A DNA stretch of 64,000 bases from Heliopora coerulea (Eukaryota > Cnidaria > Anthozoa > Scleralcyonacea > Helioporidae): NCBI GenBank assembly GCA_030142905.1, contig JASJOG010000351.1, forward strand, positions 124,001-188,000, given 5' to 3'. This document shows, piece after piece, positions 1 to 10,461 of this stretch (its first letter is position 1; each line of letters starts with the position of its first letter). The position numbers were made by a program, and so were the translations under genes. The notes beneath the pieces are model-generated. The model did not search any database and was not told the origin of the DNA. It saw nothing but the letters and a program-made list of their open reading frames with translations.

Positions 1-57
1 GTACACGCATAAACTGGTACACACTCTCAAAGTAGGACACACAAAAGTTTTTGCCGG

Positions 58-155
58 TGTCACAGGAAATATGTCCCCCCCAAAAATTTGTCCCCCCCCA
101 GGGCCAAATTTCCTAGGAAATATGTCCCCCCCTTGGGAAATTTGTCCCCCCTTTG
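58..155 (+). repeat. Left terminal inverted repeat of the Ginger-like element
   Basis: Built from alternating blocks of C runs (TGTCCCCCCC) and the palindrome TTTCCTAGGAAAT. The mirror arrangement is seen at 4376-4505. Confidence 0.75.
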
Positions 156-276
156 AAACAAGTAATTCAAGACTTTTTAAAAGTAAAATATATATCTATT
201 TCTTATAGCAATTGCGTTAAATACTGTATGTAATATTTACAAGAACGATGAAAACCTTAGTTCAACTCTTCCTAAA

Positions 277-3200
277 CTAATCATACTTTTTACTGCGTTT
301 TGCCGATGGCGGAACACATAAGTCACAAAGCCATTCCTGATCATCCTCAGGACAGGAACATAAATCCAGACATGGAAGATGGTACCAGTTGTCGCAAAGA
401 TCGCATTGAACCATATCACCGTATTCTGGCAAACAACACGTACAAAATGTTTGTATCACCAACTCATTCGGTCCATTGACACGTAACGCGCCTGTTCCAC
501 AACTACGGGGGGACGGGGAGATTTCACCTCTTTCAAAGCAGCCAAATAAGTGGTTTCTCATCTTAGACTGATCAAAAAACACTTCATTCAGATAAGTGTT
601 CCCACTCGCTAGTTCGTATGCATACGCAATCGCAAATAAGCCACAGTCAACGGATCCTTTCTGTAGTTGTGCTGGGCACATCTCAATACGAAGCTAACTT
701 GCGACGTCGATGAAACCACGATAACACTCTGCAAGCTGTTTCTCGGCCGACTCCGTCAGGTCATTAAATAAACTGTCGTAGACAGCTATCGGCTGCCCCC
801 CAATCGAAGAGGACGTTATCCAGTGGGTTTTTCCTGTGTGGTGTATTTGGACGCCTTCACCCGGACAGCATTCGAACGAGGTCTGTGAAAGCACAGGGTC
901 TTGAAGACCTCCGACTTGCGGAAATTTATTCTTTATAAGCTTCTGAGCTACATTGATAATTCTGTCGTTAAGCATACTCTTCTGTTGTAGAATTTTGTTG
1001 TCCACTTTCTTCAGACCTAGTTCTTTGATCCACACATCGCTCTTGTGCGCTGCTCCGTTGCCTAGGGGTTAAAAACAGTTAAAAACTGAAAAATTAACAT
1101 GGAAAGAGTACCGCAGTTTGTACAGTTTACTAACTTTAACGCCTTTACTAACGACAGTTTACTAACTTTAATGCATAAGTCAATTTTTGATGAATTTGAG
1201 TTTTGTTTCAATCAGTCTTTAAGAGCAAGTCTTCGGATTTAGGATGGTGCAATTAGGCAAAAACCTCAAATTTGTCAAAAAGATTACTTAGGCACAAAAG
1301 TTAGTAAGCTGTGTTTTATTTCCATAAAAAAGAAGAATATAAATACTTATTCACGTACTGTACCTTCATTTCCGTTCTCTTTGGCTGTGTCTTCATTTCT
1401 TTTCTCTTTCCTTGTGTCTTCATTTCTTTTACTTTGGACTGACCTTTCGACGTACTTCTTAAGCCGGGAACTGTTGATTGCTTGCTTCAAAGGATTTCCA
1501 GATTGTTCATCCAAAAGCCTGTATCTACCTTTTCCAACGTGTGCAGCAATAACATAGGGGCCAGTCCAACGAGTATCCATTTTTCCTCCTTTTCGGGCAA
1601 CATTCCTCATGTTCCTTACCAGCACCTTATTACCAACTGCAAGAACCTGTAGAGGAATAGGTTAAAGTGTGAACAACTCTAATAATTTCTTTAAGTCCTT
1701 GGACTGGCACATAGCATTAATTTAGGTTGCCACCATATGATCATGCTAAATTCTATTAAAAGAATCATACCCAAACAAGTTTAAACATGCAAATAGAGCA
1801 AGTTACCAACCTTAGATGAATCATGTTTCTTGTCATAGTTTCGTTTTTGACGATCTTGTGCGTTGTCGCTATTTTGTACAACCAAGTCATGAACCGATTT
1901 CTTCATTTTAAGTAACTGTTGAACCTTCTCGTCCAAAGAGAGTTCTTTACCGTCATGCTGACCCTGGTTACAATTAGGAGCATTACCTTCCATTCTCATT
2001 TCTATCGGAAGCTTTGGCTCGCGACCATACATCAAATAGAATGGGCTGTACTTTGTGGAGTCATTCTTGGAAGAGCGATAGCAGAAGAGAACGCTATCAA
2101 GTTTGTCCTCCCAGTTATTTTGGTCTTGGTTGATAACTTTCATTAGAGAACTGCAGTAATAGAAATTAACTTAAGATTTAAGTTACCGAAAGTTGAAAAC
2201 TGTGAAATGGTGATATTTCGATTTTATTGCAAAATCATCTTCAGACCAAGTGAACTAACATAAGCGGACCTAAGGTTTATATATACATGGGAAAAGTGAT
2301 TACATCATTGATGAAGAATTGAGGGAACCCCTACTCTATTTACAAATAATTGATTGTGCAGAACGCCTCAGGATGAAATAACAAGATGTCGATATATAAA
2401 TTATGAATAAACTAAAAGGAACTAATTAAAGAGTTAAAAGTTAAAAGCTTATTAAGACTACTCACCTTTCCAAAGTTTGGTTAAACCGTTCAGTTAATCC
2501 GTTTGTTTGAGGATGATAGGCACTTGTGATGCGATGATCAGTACCCGTGAGTGTAAAGAGCTCGTTGTTCACCTATGGATATATGTACGTTAACATTTTT
2601 GTTATCCATGTAATTCATACGTATAAATAGTAAAGTGCAGCGTATTGGCAGCGTTTTGGATATTCTTGCATACCTGGTTGACGAATTCTCTGCCCTGGTC
2701 ACTTATGACGATGTCCATGCACCCGTATCGCAGAATCATCTTAAACAAAAACTCCGACACAGACTTCGCTGACTTGTCTGGAATGGCTTGTGCCTCCGGC
2801 CATTTAGAAAAGTAATCCGTCATGGTGACTATGTAGCTATTTCCCTGTGCGGTCTTCTTAAGTGGCCCAATCAAGTCTATGCCCACCTAGAGTAGACAAA
2901 TTTTTGGTAAGGCTAGTACGTATAGAATAGGGAAACAACCAAAAGGCATTTATTTTGCGCCATTGTTTTGGAGGAGTCAATCTCACCTGTTTCCACACGT
3001 CCGATACTGGTATTGGGTGCAACTCTGCATGTTGTTTTCCAAGTTTACCGTCCACTCGTTGACAGACATCGCAGCTAGATACGTATTCCTTTACATCCTT
3101 CATCATACCATGCCAATAAAATCGCTCTGAAATTTTTCCAAACGTTTTATCGCGCTTGAAGTGCCCTCCGCCAATCTCAGCCTCGTGACACTCCCGAATG

Positions 3201-3439
3201 ATGGATGTACTTTCCTCCAATCGCACCACTCTCCTTTCTCGTAACCCAAGGCCATCGGACTTCTTGTCAACGAAGTAGAGTACTCCATCTTTCGTGATGA
3301 ACTTTTTATGCAAGCCATCATCGGCGTTTCTTGATTGTACCATACGCCTGATCGATCTTTTCTGCTCTTTTGACGATTGAGCGGGGTACTCCCCTCTGGT
3401 GACATAGTTATAAATGGTCTCGTATTGAGAGTTATCCAT
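277..3439 (-). pseudogene. Ginger integrase - Ulp1-like protease - PHD protein, six exons, one premature stop
   Basis: Exons read on the minus strand: 3439-2987, 2886-2674, 2572-2466, 2150-1811, 1646-1364, 1061-277. Every junction has GT/AG and keeps the frame (about 726 codons). Exon 1 carries the H2C2 zinc-binding region ending CDVCQRV. Exons 2-3 give the integrase core, with FSKWPEAQ, SDQGREFVNQ and HPQTNGLTERFNQTL around the acidic triad. Exon 5 has a GPY-type motif (RWTGPYVI). Exon 6 has the Ulp1-like HW...YDS and QKGSVDCGLF segments with the catalytic Cys, then a PHD finger of Cys pairs with WYHLPC. A TAG at 692-694 splits the protease just before its Cys box. The integrase part has no visible break. 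ATG at 3439 is chosen because it opens the frame just ahead of the zinc-binding region; an ATG further upstream at 3556 is possible. Confidence 0.8.
2208..2248 (-). ncRNA. Hammerhead-ribozyme-like core in a Ginger intron
   Basis: On the minus strand, CTGAAGA (2244-2238) is followed by a six-pair stem GATTTT/AAAATC and then GAAA (2219-2216). That is the conserved box order of a hammerhead ribozyme. It lies in the intron between the third and fourth exons. Pairing of the outer stem is not convincing, so activity is doubtful. Confidence 0.4.
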
Positions 3440-3993
3440 GTTACTCTTCTTGAAGTATGTGCAACAATGACAAAAAGTTTTGCAGCTTGGCTTTATATAG
3501 AGAAGCTGGCTTGTCATCCCACGTTTGTGACTCATCGATTTGTGATTCAAAGCCATTGTGCTTTTGGCAGCTTTTTGTTGTGTGCATCATTAGTTATGGT
3601 TAGGAATTTTATAATATCAATGGTTGCGGATAGCTTTTGGATGAGTCATCGATTATTGAAAAAGTTTATAAAAAGCCGCTATAACTTCTACTCAAGCCAA
3701 CATGCTTTTAAAACAGCAAAAACTTTTTTTAAATTTTATTTCCGCATAATGTATGAGCAGCATACATTCAACTAAATGTTCTAAACACCTTTAGCAACAA
3801 CAAGAAGCTTCACAAGCTTACCTACCTTGGTAAACAAAGTGAATTTCTTGTTCGAAACTTAATTAAAAAACTACGGCGTAACCCAAAAGTTAAAGTTAAT
3901 TTTGTTGTCATTTGTTGTTCACTTTTCGTCTGATCCGACATTTCCATATCTCTCAGCCACTCGACAATTGTCTGGCTTTTCTCTCGTCTAGCT

Positions 3994-4137
3994 GTTAATC
4001 TCACATGTTGTTAATATCCGACTATGTTAATTTCGTTGTTAATATCTCACTTGTGTTAATATCCGACTATGTTAATTTCGTCGTTAATATCTCACTTGTG
4101 TTAATATCTGACTTTGTTAATTTCGTTGTTAATAGCC
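3994..4137. repeat. 45-bp tandem repeat, about three copies
   Basis: Unit GTTAATATCTCACTTGTG plus GTTAATATCCGACTATG plus GTTAATTTC, itself built from GTTAAT sub-units. Copies start near 3994, 4038 and 4083. It lies inside the Ginger element, upstream of its gene. Confidence 0.8.
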
Positions 4138-4203
4138 GATGACATCATCCTTGTAATTTCTTATATATATATATATAACGCAGTAAGCTTTGTAAACATC
4201 TTG

Positions 4204-4247
4204 GTCTAATGATGACTCTGAAATAGAGCCGAAATATTACCGTTTTT
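4204..4247 (+). ncRNA. Degenerate hammerhead-like motif near the right Ginger end
   Basis: CTAATGA (4206-4212; the conserved G of CTGATGA is changed) is followed by stem GACTCT/AGAGCC and GAAA (4231-4234), then TATTACCGTT. Same layout as the motifs at 2208 and 58425. Probably inactive because of the core change. Confidence 0.35.
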
Positions 4248-4375
4248 TAACTTGTCTGTCTCTTGTTCCAACTTGAATATCAAGTCACAAGATGAAAATT
4301 TTCGGTCTGTATTTTATTCTTTACTTTTTCAAATTGTCCTCTGGTTGTGGTTTTTGATGATCTCTGGGTATACGA

Positions 4376-4505
4376 TTTAGGGGGGACAAATTTCCGAAGA
4401 GGGGGCCAAATTTCCTAGGAAATATGGCCCCCTGGGGGGACATATTTCCTAGGAAATTTGGCCCGGGGGGGGACAAATTATAGGGGGGACAAATTTCCTG
4501 TGACA
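4376..4505 (-). repeat. Right terminal inverted repeat of the Ginger-like element
   Basis: Mirror of the left end, with GGGGGGACAAATTTCC blocks and two TTTCCTAGGAAAT palindromes, ending CCTGTGACA. The number and order of internal blocks differ from the left arm, so the two arms have diverged by block shuffling or slippage. Confidence 0.75.
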
Positions 4506-5257
4506 CCTGGATTGAAGAATCCTTGCAGGTTTGTGGGAAGTTTGATTTGTTAATGAAGTATGAACATAAATTAGGATAAATCCTCCTGGTATACTAAGAA
4601 AACGCACTGTTTGACAGCCAAGTTCCTTTTTTTAACTGTGCGAGCTTTGACTTATCATGAAATATAAGCTTAAATTGATATAAATAGTATTATAACATAA
4701 ATAAAATACAACGTCGCTTCTCATTGGCTGCCATGCTTACTCCACATATATCTGTATCTCGATGGAGCACGGGGAAAATCGCAGGAAAACATTTCCAAAG
4801 ACTGAAAAATTCTAAAGAAAATTATTAAACGGTTGCAACAAATTCTGTCGAGTATATAAATATTAAAACACTTTCGATGTAACACACCCGAGCATACGTG
4901 GGTGTGCTTGCGTGGGCGTTTGTTTTCGCGTTTCCTTAGACTAAGAGAGGTGACAAACGTCAGACAATGAGAAGGGTGCGGAGAATGCAACTGTAAAGAT
5001 ATTTTGTAAATAAAGCATTTTGAAGACAAGTTAATCAGTTTGCGCATCTCGTCTATGACCAGTTAACTAGAACCTTGTGACACTGGGACCTCCGGCGGGA
5101 AACTGGTCAACGCAGAGCGAGCGAAAGAAAAAAAAGAATAACAACGGAGACCGAAAGTGAGCCAGACATTGATCTTGTTTTGAAAGTGTGCAAAAGGGCA
5201 AAGTCTTGTGACTGCTTGCGCGTTTAAAATTTCCGTGGAAACCGTGGGTTAAAGACG
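4506..5257 (+). other. Gap between Ginger end and gypsy Gag; possible LTR/leader
   Basis: No gene seen. A stretch starting TGTAACA (4878) and ending TGTGACA (5082) has the TG...CA ends of a short LTR. It includes AATAAAG near 5010 and is followed by TGGGACC, which could be a primer-binding site. No second LTR copy is present to confirm this. Confidence 0.3.
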
Positions 5258-6074
5258 ATGGAAAAGTTTGTTTCGATGGGAAAGGAGTTCGGACTGCAAA
5301 GAAAAGAGGAGAGAGAACGAGAACGCCAAGCGCAAAACAGAGAGAAAGAAGCCAAGAGAAGGCATGAATTAGCGATGAGACAACTAGAGCTACAAAATTC
5401 GAACAATGGTCACGAAGGACAAAACAATGGCGGCGGCGTTTCCACCGCAAAACTTCCAAAATTGCCAAAATTTACGGACAGGAAAGACGATTTGGATAGC
5501 TACTGACAAAGATTCGAGCGGTTCGCGAGAGGCAACAAGTGAGACGAAGCGTCGTGGTCAACGTCCCTGAACGCGTTACTTACGGGTAGAGCATTAGACG
5601 TGAATTCAAGATTGTCAGAGACAGCTGCTGTAAACTACACCCGGTTGAAAGAAGCCCTTTTGAAGAAATACGAGCTTACAGAGAACGGTTTTGCAATAAG
5701 ATTCAGGGATGGAAAATCCGAAGAGGGAGAAAGTCCGGAGCAGTTCATTACCAGCCAGAGACGTTATTTAACTACATGGATTGAGCTCTCGAAGATTAAC
5801 AAAACGTACGAAGGAGTGAGCGAGCTGTTTGTGAGGGAACAGTTTATCAATTCATGTCCCGAGGACTTATCGATCCACTTGCGTGAAAGGGCTCCTCAGA
5901 ACCTTGAAGAGGTTGTGAAGATTGCCGAGCAGTTTCTCGTCGGCTATGGGAGACAATTATCTACTCTAAATAAGCCAAATAAAGGTGAACTGTACTCCAA
6001 GAAGAACGGTGAACCCGGAAATCAGAAGGAAAACAAGGCTGAGCAAGGGAAACAGTGTTTCAACTACAGAGGTC
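5258..6074 (+). pseudogene. Gypsy Gag, interrupted by two stops and a transposon
   Basis: Opens MEKFVSMGKEFG, then a charged coiled-coil-like stretch rich in E, R and Q. After in-frame TGA codons at 5504 and about 5540 the same frame continues through a capsid-like segment (REQFINSCPEDLSIHLRE, then LEEVVKIAEQFL). It reaches a zinc knuckle remnant CFNYRGH in which the second Cys is Tyr. The reading frame resumes after 10462 with KAVERRK, so the ISL2EU element sits inside the knuckle. Confidence 0.75.
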
Positions 6075-6217
6075 ATAGACCTTTTCTGAAATCGCCGGAA
6101 ATTTTCGACCGCAAAGCATTATGGTCTAGTTTCAGTACAAACAAACATTCCTGGGAAAATGGCGAAGGATTTACCGCGAACACATACGAGGATAGAAACT
6201 TGTAGATACGAAGTAAC

Positions 6218-8345
6218 ATGACTGCAAATAGTCAAGACTTTTCTCGAATGAAAAATGACGAACTAGGATCATTCCTGCGAGATCGAGGAATTCCGTGTCA
6301 TGACAGAAAGAAAAAAGATCGAATTACTCTTGCCAAAGCAGCGAATAATCTGGGCTTCCTTGTTCGTCCGAAACCAGACGAAATTAAGGCAGAAGTTGAA
6401 AACGATAAAGAGAATCTGTTGATAATAGAAAACGGCATTATCAAGCTCCCATTTCCAGATAAGTTAACTGCTGGTTGGCAACAGAAACTAAACAATCTTC
6501 CTAGTATATCACGTCAGGAAGTCGTTGAATATGTTGACAAACGTAAGTTAAGTCTACGCAGGGTTTTTAATATTTGTTTTAAGAATCGACTATCTGTGGA
6601 CGAATTTCAGAATATAAAACACATACTAAAATTTTTAAATCTTCTGATTTCAAGGTCTCGACCATTTCAGTGTTGATATTGATGCTGAACGAACAAAGGC
6701 TTTGAAAGATGGTGAAAATCTACTTCTGTCAGGTCACGTGAGAAATGTAGAAATGCATCAAATTAGTCCAAACCTCAAGTATTGCTTTGTTAGGGCAATA
6801 GTAAACCCAGCAATGTCAAGAACTCAAGAACCATATGGGGTGTGGGCAGTTCTTCATAAAGAGACTTCAAACATTGAATCAGCATATTGTGCATGCCCTG
6901 CAGGGTAAGTAAAAGTAACATTATTTTATATTTTCTTTTTATTACAATGTTACTAAAATATACCTCTGTTATTTTATTCATCTTGTAGTTTGAGGGGATT
7001 TTGCAAGCACGTGATGGCATTACTTCATCTTATTGTAAGAGAAGTTGAACAGGGTTGCAATGTTGCCTGTACATCAAAACCTCAGCAATGGCACAAGCCT
7101 AAGTCAAAAGGGAAAATCCATGTGCCTGACTTTGTTAAAAACCTTGTTGTTCATCAAGCAAAAGGTCAATTTCATACCACTCCTAATGAATTTGAAAAAA
7201 GTAGTATAAGCAGTCATGATCCAAGAAGTTATCCATACCGTAGAGACAGAACCCTAAACGATTTCAATCTGGAAAGATTAAAACAAATAACAAGTGGAAA
7301 TTGTGCTGTTTTACTTTATACTCCTCTGAATAATGGCATTAGTGACAACAATGCCAACAATGATTGCAAAACCGAGGAGTCAAATCAAAATATAAAAGTT
7401 GAAGGTATTTCACACATTGCAACTAAAATTTTGAATAGTAATCCAGGACTCAGTTTGACAGAATTTAAGGAAATACTTGACCAAGAAATACAAGTAAATG
7501 AACAATTAATACACAGAGTGGCTTTTCAAACAAAAAGCCAAAGCAATTCATCCACATGGTTTGCACTATGGTTAGGACGGATAACTGCATCTAATGTGAA
7601 ACAATGCATAAAAAAGGTCAGTGTTGATGGCAGTGTGTCAAAGAAGAATAATAGTCTTCTGGGAAATATATTGGCATATACTCCTTCAATTCAAACAAGA
7701 GAAATGAGACATGGAGTTAAAATGGAACATACATGCATCAATCACTACATTGCAGTACAGAAGAAGAGACATGTCAATTTTCAGGTGACTTCCACTGGGT
7801 TACATATTTCTGAAAAATATCCATTTATTGCAGCTTCACCTGATGGAATAATAAACTGTTCTTGTCCAACTGAATCACCAAACTGTAATGCAAAAAGAAA
7901 AGAAGGTTGCCTTGAAGTGAAAAACCCATTCACCAGTGATAAGATAGCTGTTTGGGAAACCAAGCCATCATCTTGTTTACTAGTACAGCAAGATGGGACA
8001 ACAAAATTGAACAAGGACCATCAATATTATGCACAAGTTCAGTGCCAAATGTTTATGACTAATACAGATTATGCTGATTTTGTTGTTCGTACTAGTGCAA
8101 AGTCTTCAAATATTCATATTGAACAAATCAATAAGGACACTGAATTTATTGACAACATGATAACCAAGTGCAGAATTTTTTTTAACAAAGCAATTGTACC
8201 TGAGCTTTATCATGGTGTAGTTAAAGAATTTTACATACTCAGATTTGTAGAAGAAGTTGTGGAGAAGATTGTAAATCATGTATGTTTTTTGGAATCTCAC
8301 CATACAGTTGGGATGATTGGAACCAAAAAACTAAGGCTTAGGTAG
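6218..8345 (+). CDS. SWIM zinc finger / YqaJ-like nuclease of the ISL2EU element
   Basis: Three exons: 6218-6542, 6655-6904, 6989-8345. Donors (C|GTAAGT, GG|GTAAGT) and acceptors (TTCAAG, TTGTAG) keep the frame, giving about 643 residues with no stops. The N-terminus has a SAP-like helix pair (MKNDELGSFLRDRGI). A SWIM-type zinc finger is created at the second junction (CAC before it, FCKH after it). The long third exon contains a YqaJ/lambda-exonuclease-like core: SSTWFALWLGRITASN, then a GIKxE-type block (MRHGVKMEHTC), FIAASPDGI with the acidic metal ligand, CLEVKNPF (the ExK motif) and QYYAQVQCQM. The family makes 5'-3' exonucleases; its role in transposition is not known to me. The ATG at 6218 is the first in the open frame inside the TIR boundary. 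Confidence 0.85.
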
Positions 8346-8625
8346 TTATAATATTGTAATAAAAAGTTGAGTTTCAGAACATTTATGCAAAATAAAACTA
8401 ACTGGCAATTATTTCTACTTATAATTAAATAGTTGTTTTTCAAAAATCAGAGTCTATGCCGAATATACCACAAATAAATCACATGTTGAATTATGCAAAA
8501 TGTATTGCACAAACTGGAATCTCTTTAACAAGCCCTCTGCTTTAACAAGCTTCATACACCTTTGAGCCAATTTGTGGCTTATTCACTGCACTGTGGCTAC
8601 TTGGTTTGTTTAAATTTATGTACCT

Positions 8626-10320
8626 TTAAACCTTATCTTTTTTAATGGGCACCAAAATGCCCATTAGATTTACAAGTGCCCCAACAACAAAGAATAGCTT
8701 ATCAACCATGTTCATCATGGTTAACGGTATGGGACCTTTTGTTATTTTAAAATTCTTCCACCTTCCAATCACTCTTTCAACATGAATTCTTGCATTTGAG
8801 ACATCAGCATTATAAATGTTTTGTGAAAGGGAGAATTGTTCATCTTTTTGTTTAAATTCTGGTATAATTAATTCAACTTCTTTCATTAAAAAGTCATCTA
8901 TGTTGGTAAAACCCTTGTCAGCCAAAACTTTGTCCCCGTTTTTCAACTTCTCAAGAATTCCAGATCGTCGCACCATTTCCACATCAGACATATCACCACC
9001 AGCTGCTTCAGAAATAAATGAGATACTTCCTCCTGGAGTGCAAGCCACCAGGACTTTGAATGTATGTCTTTGTTTATAATTAGAATAAAGAACAGAGTTA
9101 GCACTAGTCATTGATGGCCTCTCTGTTTGTACTTCTGATGCATCAATTATTGCACAAACATTGTCTCCATACCTTCTGAAGCATTCAGGATAGTATCTTT
9201 TCAGCTGTTCTTGTGAAGGCCAGTAAATCAAAGGCTTCAGTTCCAGTGCCAGCAGAGATATCCAGGTAGTAATTGTAACAGAGATTAATGATGCTGATAC
9301 ATTAAACAAACCAGCAATAAATTCAATGTTCACATTATGTCTAAGTTTAATTAATGTGATAAATAGCTCATCTTCTAAGCATAGTTTTCTCTTTGGTCCT
9401 GGTTTATTCTTGTCATTAACTTGATAATACTTGTCTGAGCTTGACTTTTCACCTCTAAAATAATTCATGTTTTTAGCAGGTTCTTTCACCTCTTCAAACA
9501 ACCAACTAAAAAGAGCATAAGTTGGGAGTCCTGTATAGACTTTAACAAGATCATCACTGTGTTTGATGGAGTGAATCCCAAAACTGGGCCTTGAATTCAT
9601 TTCCTCAATCGCCTTATCTCTTTCTACGATAAGTTCATGAGTCTCCTTCTCTTTTTGCTGTAATTTCATTTTTAGTTCACAAATCTCTAATTCATATTCT
9701 TCTTTTGTGCGTGCTTGAGCTATTTGAGCACTTATAGAACATGATATCCCTGCACAATCACCATCATTTCCATCAGTATTTGATGCTAAGTTCTCCATTG
9801 ATTCTTGTCCATTAGTTCCTTCATTCGAATTTTCCTGTATCTCATCAGATTTATCTCTACTTCGACAAACAACGGCTCTCCTCTCTTTATATTCTGCTCC
9901 ATGATTAACTGAATATCCTTTAAGGTACATTGAAGGATGAGGTGACTTTGGTCGTGGCTGCCCATACTCAAAATGATTACTACAAACAACAGTAGATGAA
10001 GTAAATTTAGACATGTTTTGCCGTCGTAATAAATCAGCCCACTTCTTGTACCAAGCTGTCTTAGGGCATATATGGAACTTGACAGTAGCTGCATCACCAA
10101 GATTTTCTTTTACATGTGGCATAATAACCTACCTGTCGAAAAACGTACGATATACTTATGTTTTAACGTTTTATAGAGTACTGGTAAGTCAGTTTGTTTA
10201 TATTCATAGTGTCGGATTTTGATTGTTGATCAACAACGCAACGCTGCTCGAATAATTGAAATCTTACCTCTCCTTGTATCTTGTGTCATTGTTGCATCCA
10301 AAAACTGCACAGCGAGGCAT
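8626..10320 (-). CDS. THAP / DDE_Tnp_4-type transposase of the ISL2EU element
   Basis: The main exon 10122-8626 encodes 498 residues. First comes the second half of a THAP finger (VVCSNHF, the C-x2-H pair), then a coiled-coil stretch near residues 135-175. A helix-turn-helix follows, then the DDE nuclease fold: CAIIDASEVQ (first Asp), HTFKVLVACTP, LADKGF (second Asp) and RIHVERVIGR (Glu). An upstream exon 10320-10268 encodes MPRCAVFGCNN, the missing first C-x4-C of the THAP finger, and ends AG|GTAAG. Joining it to the acceptor at 10133 is in frame but brings in TAG at 10129-10131, before the internal ATG at 10122. Either another acceptor is used or this copy makes a protein lacking the first zinc ligands. 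Confidence 0.8.
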
Positions 10321-10461
10321 AATAAAACAAAAACACGTTGAACTTTCCTTCTCGTTTGCATTAAAAATAGCGTCGATTGTCGTCTATTGTCTTGTTTGTA
10401 CTGAAACTAGACCATAATGCTTTGCGGCCGCAAATTTCCAATGATTTCAGAAAAGGCCTAT

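Larger units (their letters stand above)
58..4505 (-). mobile_element. Ginger-like DNA transposon with long complex TIRs
   Basis: A 4.45-kb element bounded by inverted ends that start TGTCACAGGAAAT on both sides. The bases next to the ends are CCGG (54-57) and CCTG (4506-4509), a possible imperfect 4-bp target duplication. It encodes on the minus strand a gypsy-type integrase followed by a Ulp1-like protease and a PHD finger, and has no reverse transcriptase or protease/Gag. Integrase-only elements with TGTNR-type termini and accessory PHD or cysteine-protease domains are known as Ginger transposons, so I assign it there. The element also contains a 45-bp tandem repeat and two hammerhead-like motifs. 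A retrotransposon origin is unlikely because the termini are inverted, not direct, repeats. Confidence 0.8.
6075..10461. mobile_element. ISL2EU-type DNA transposon (THAP/DDE transposase plus YqaJ nuclease)
   Basis: About 75-bp inverted ends: 6075-6148 matches the complement of 10390-10461 (shared CTTTTCTGAAATC and CATTATGGTCTAGTTTCAG). GGTCATA occurs on both sides (6071-6077 and 10462-10468), but it overlaps the start of the TIR, so the true target duplication is uncertain (four bases, GGTC, if the TIR starts ATAG). Inside are two convergent genes with a 280-bp AT-rich gap (8346-8625) between their 3' ends. A transposase plus a YqaJ-type nuclease is the known ISL2EU gene pair. Both reading frames are long, which suggests a young insertion compared with the decayed gypsy it entered. 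Confidence 0.85.

Noticed and set aside
5067..5468. Minus-strand frames rich in Ser, Phe and Leu
   Set aside because: Reverse shadow of the charged Gag N-terminus.
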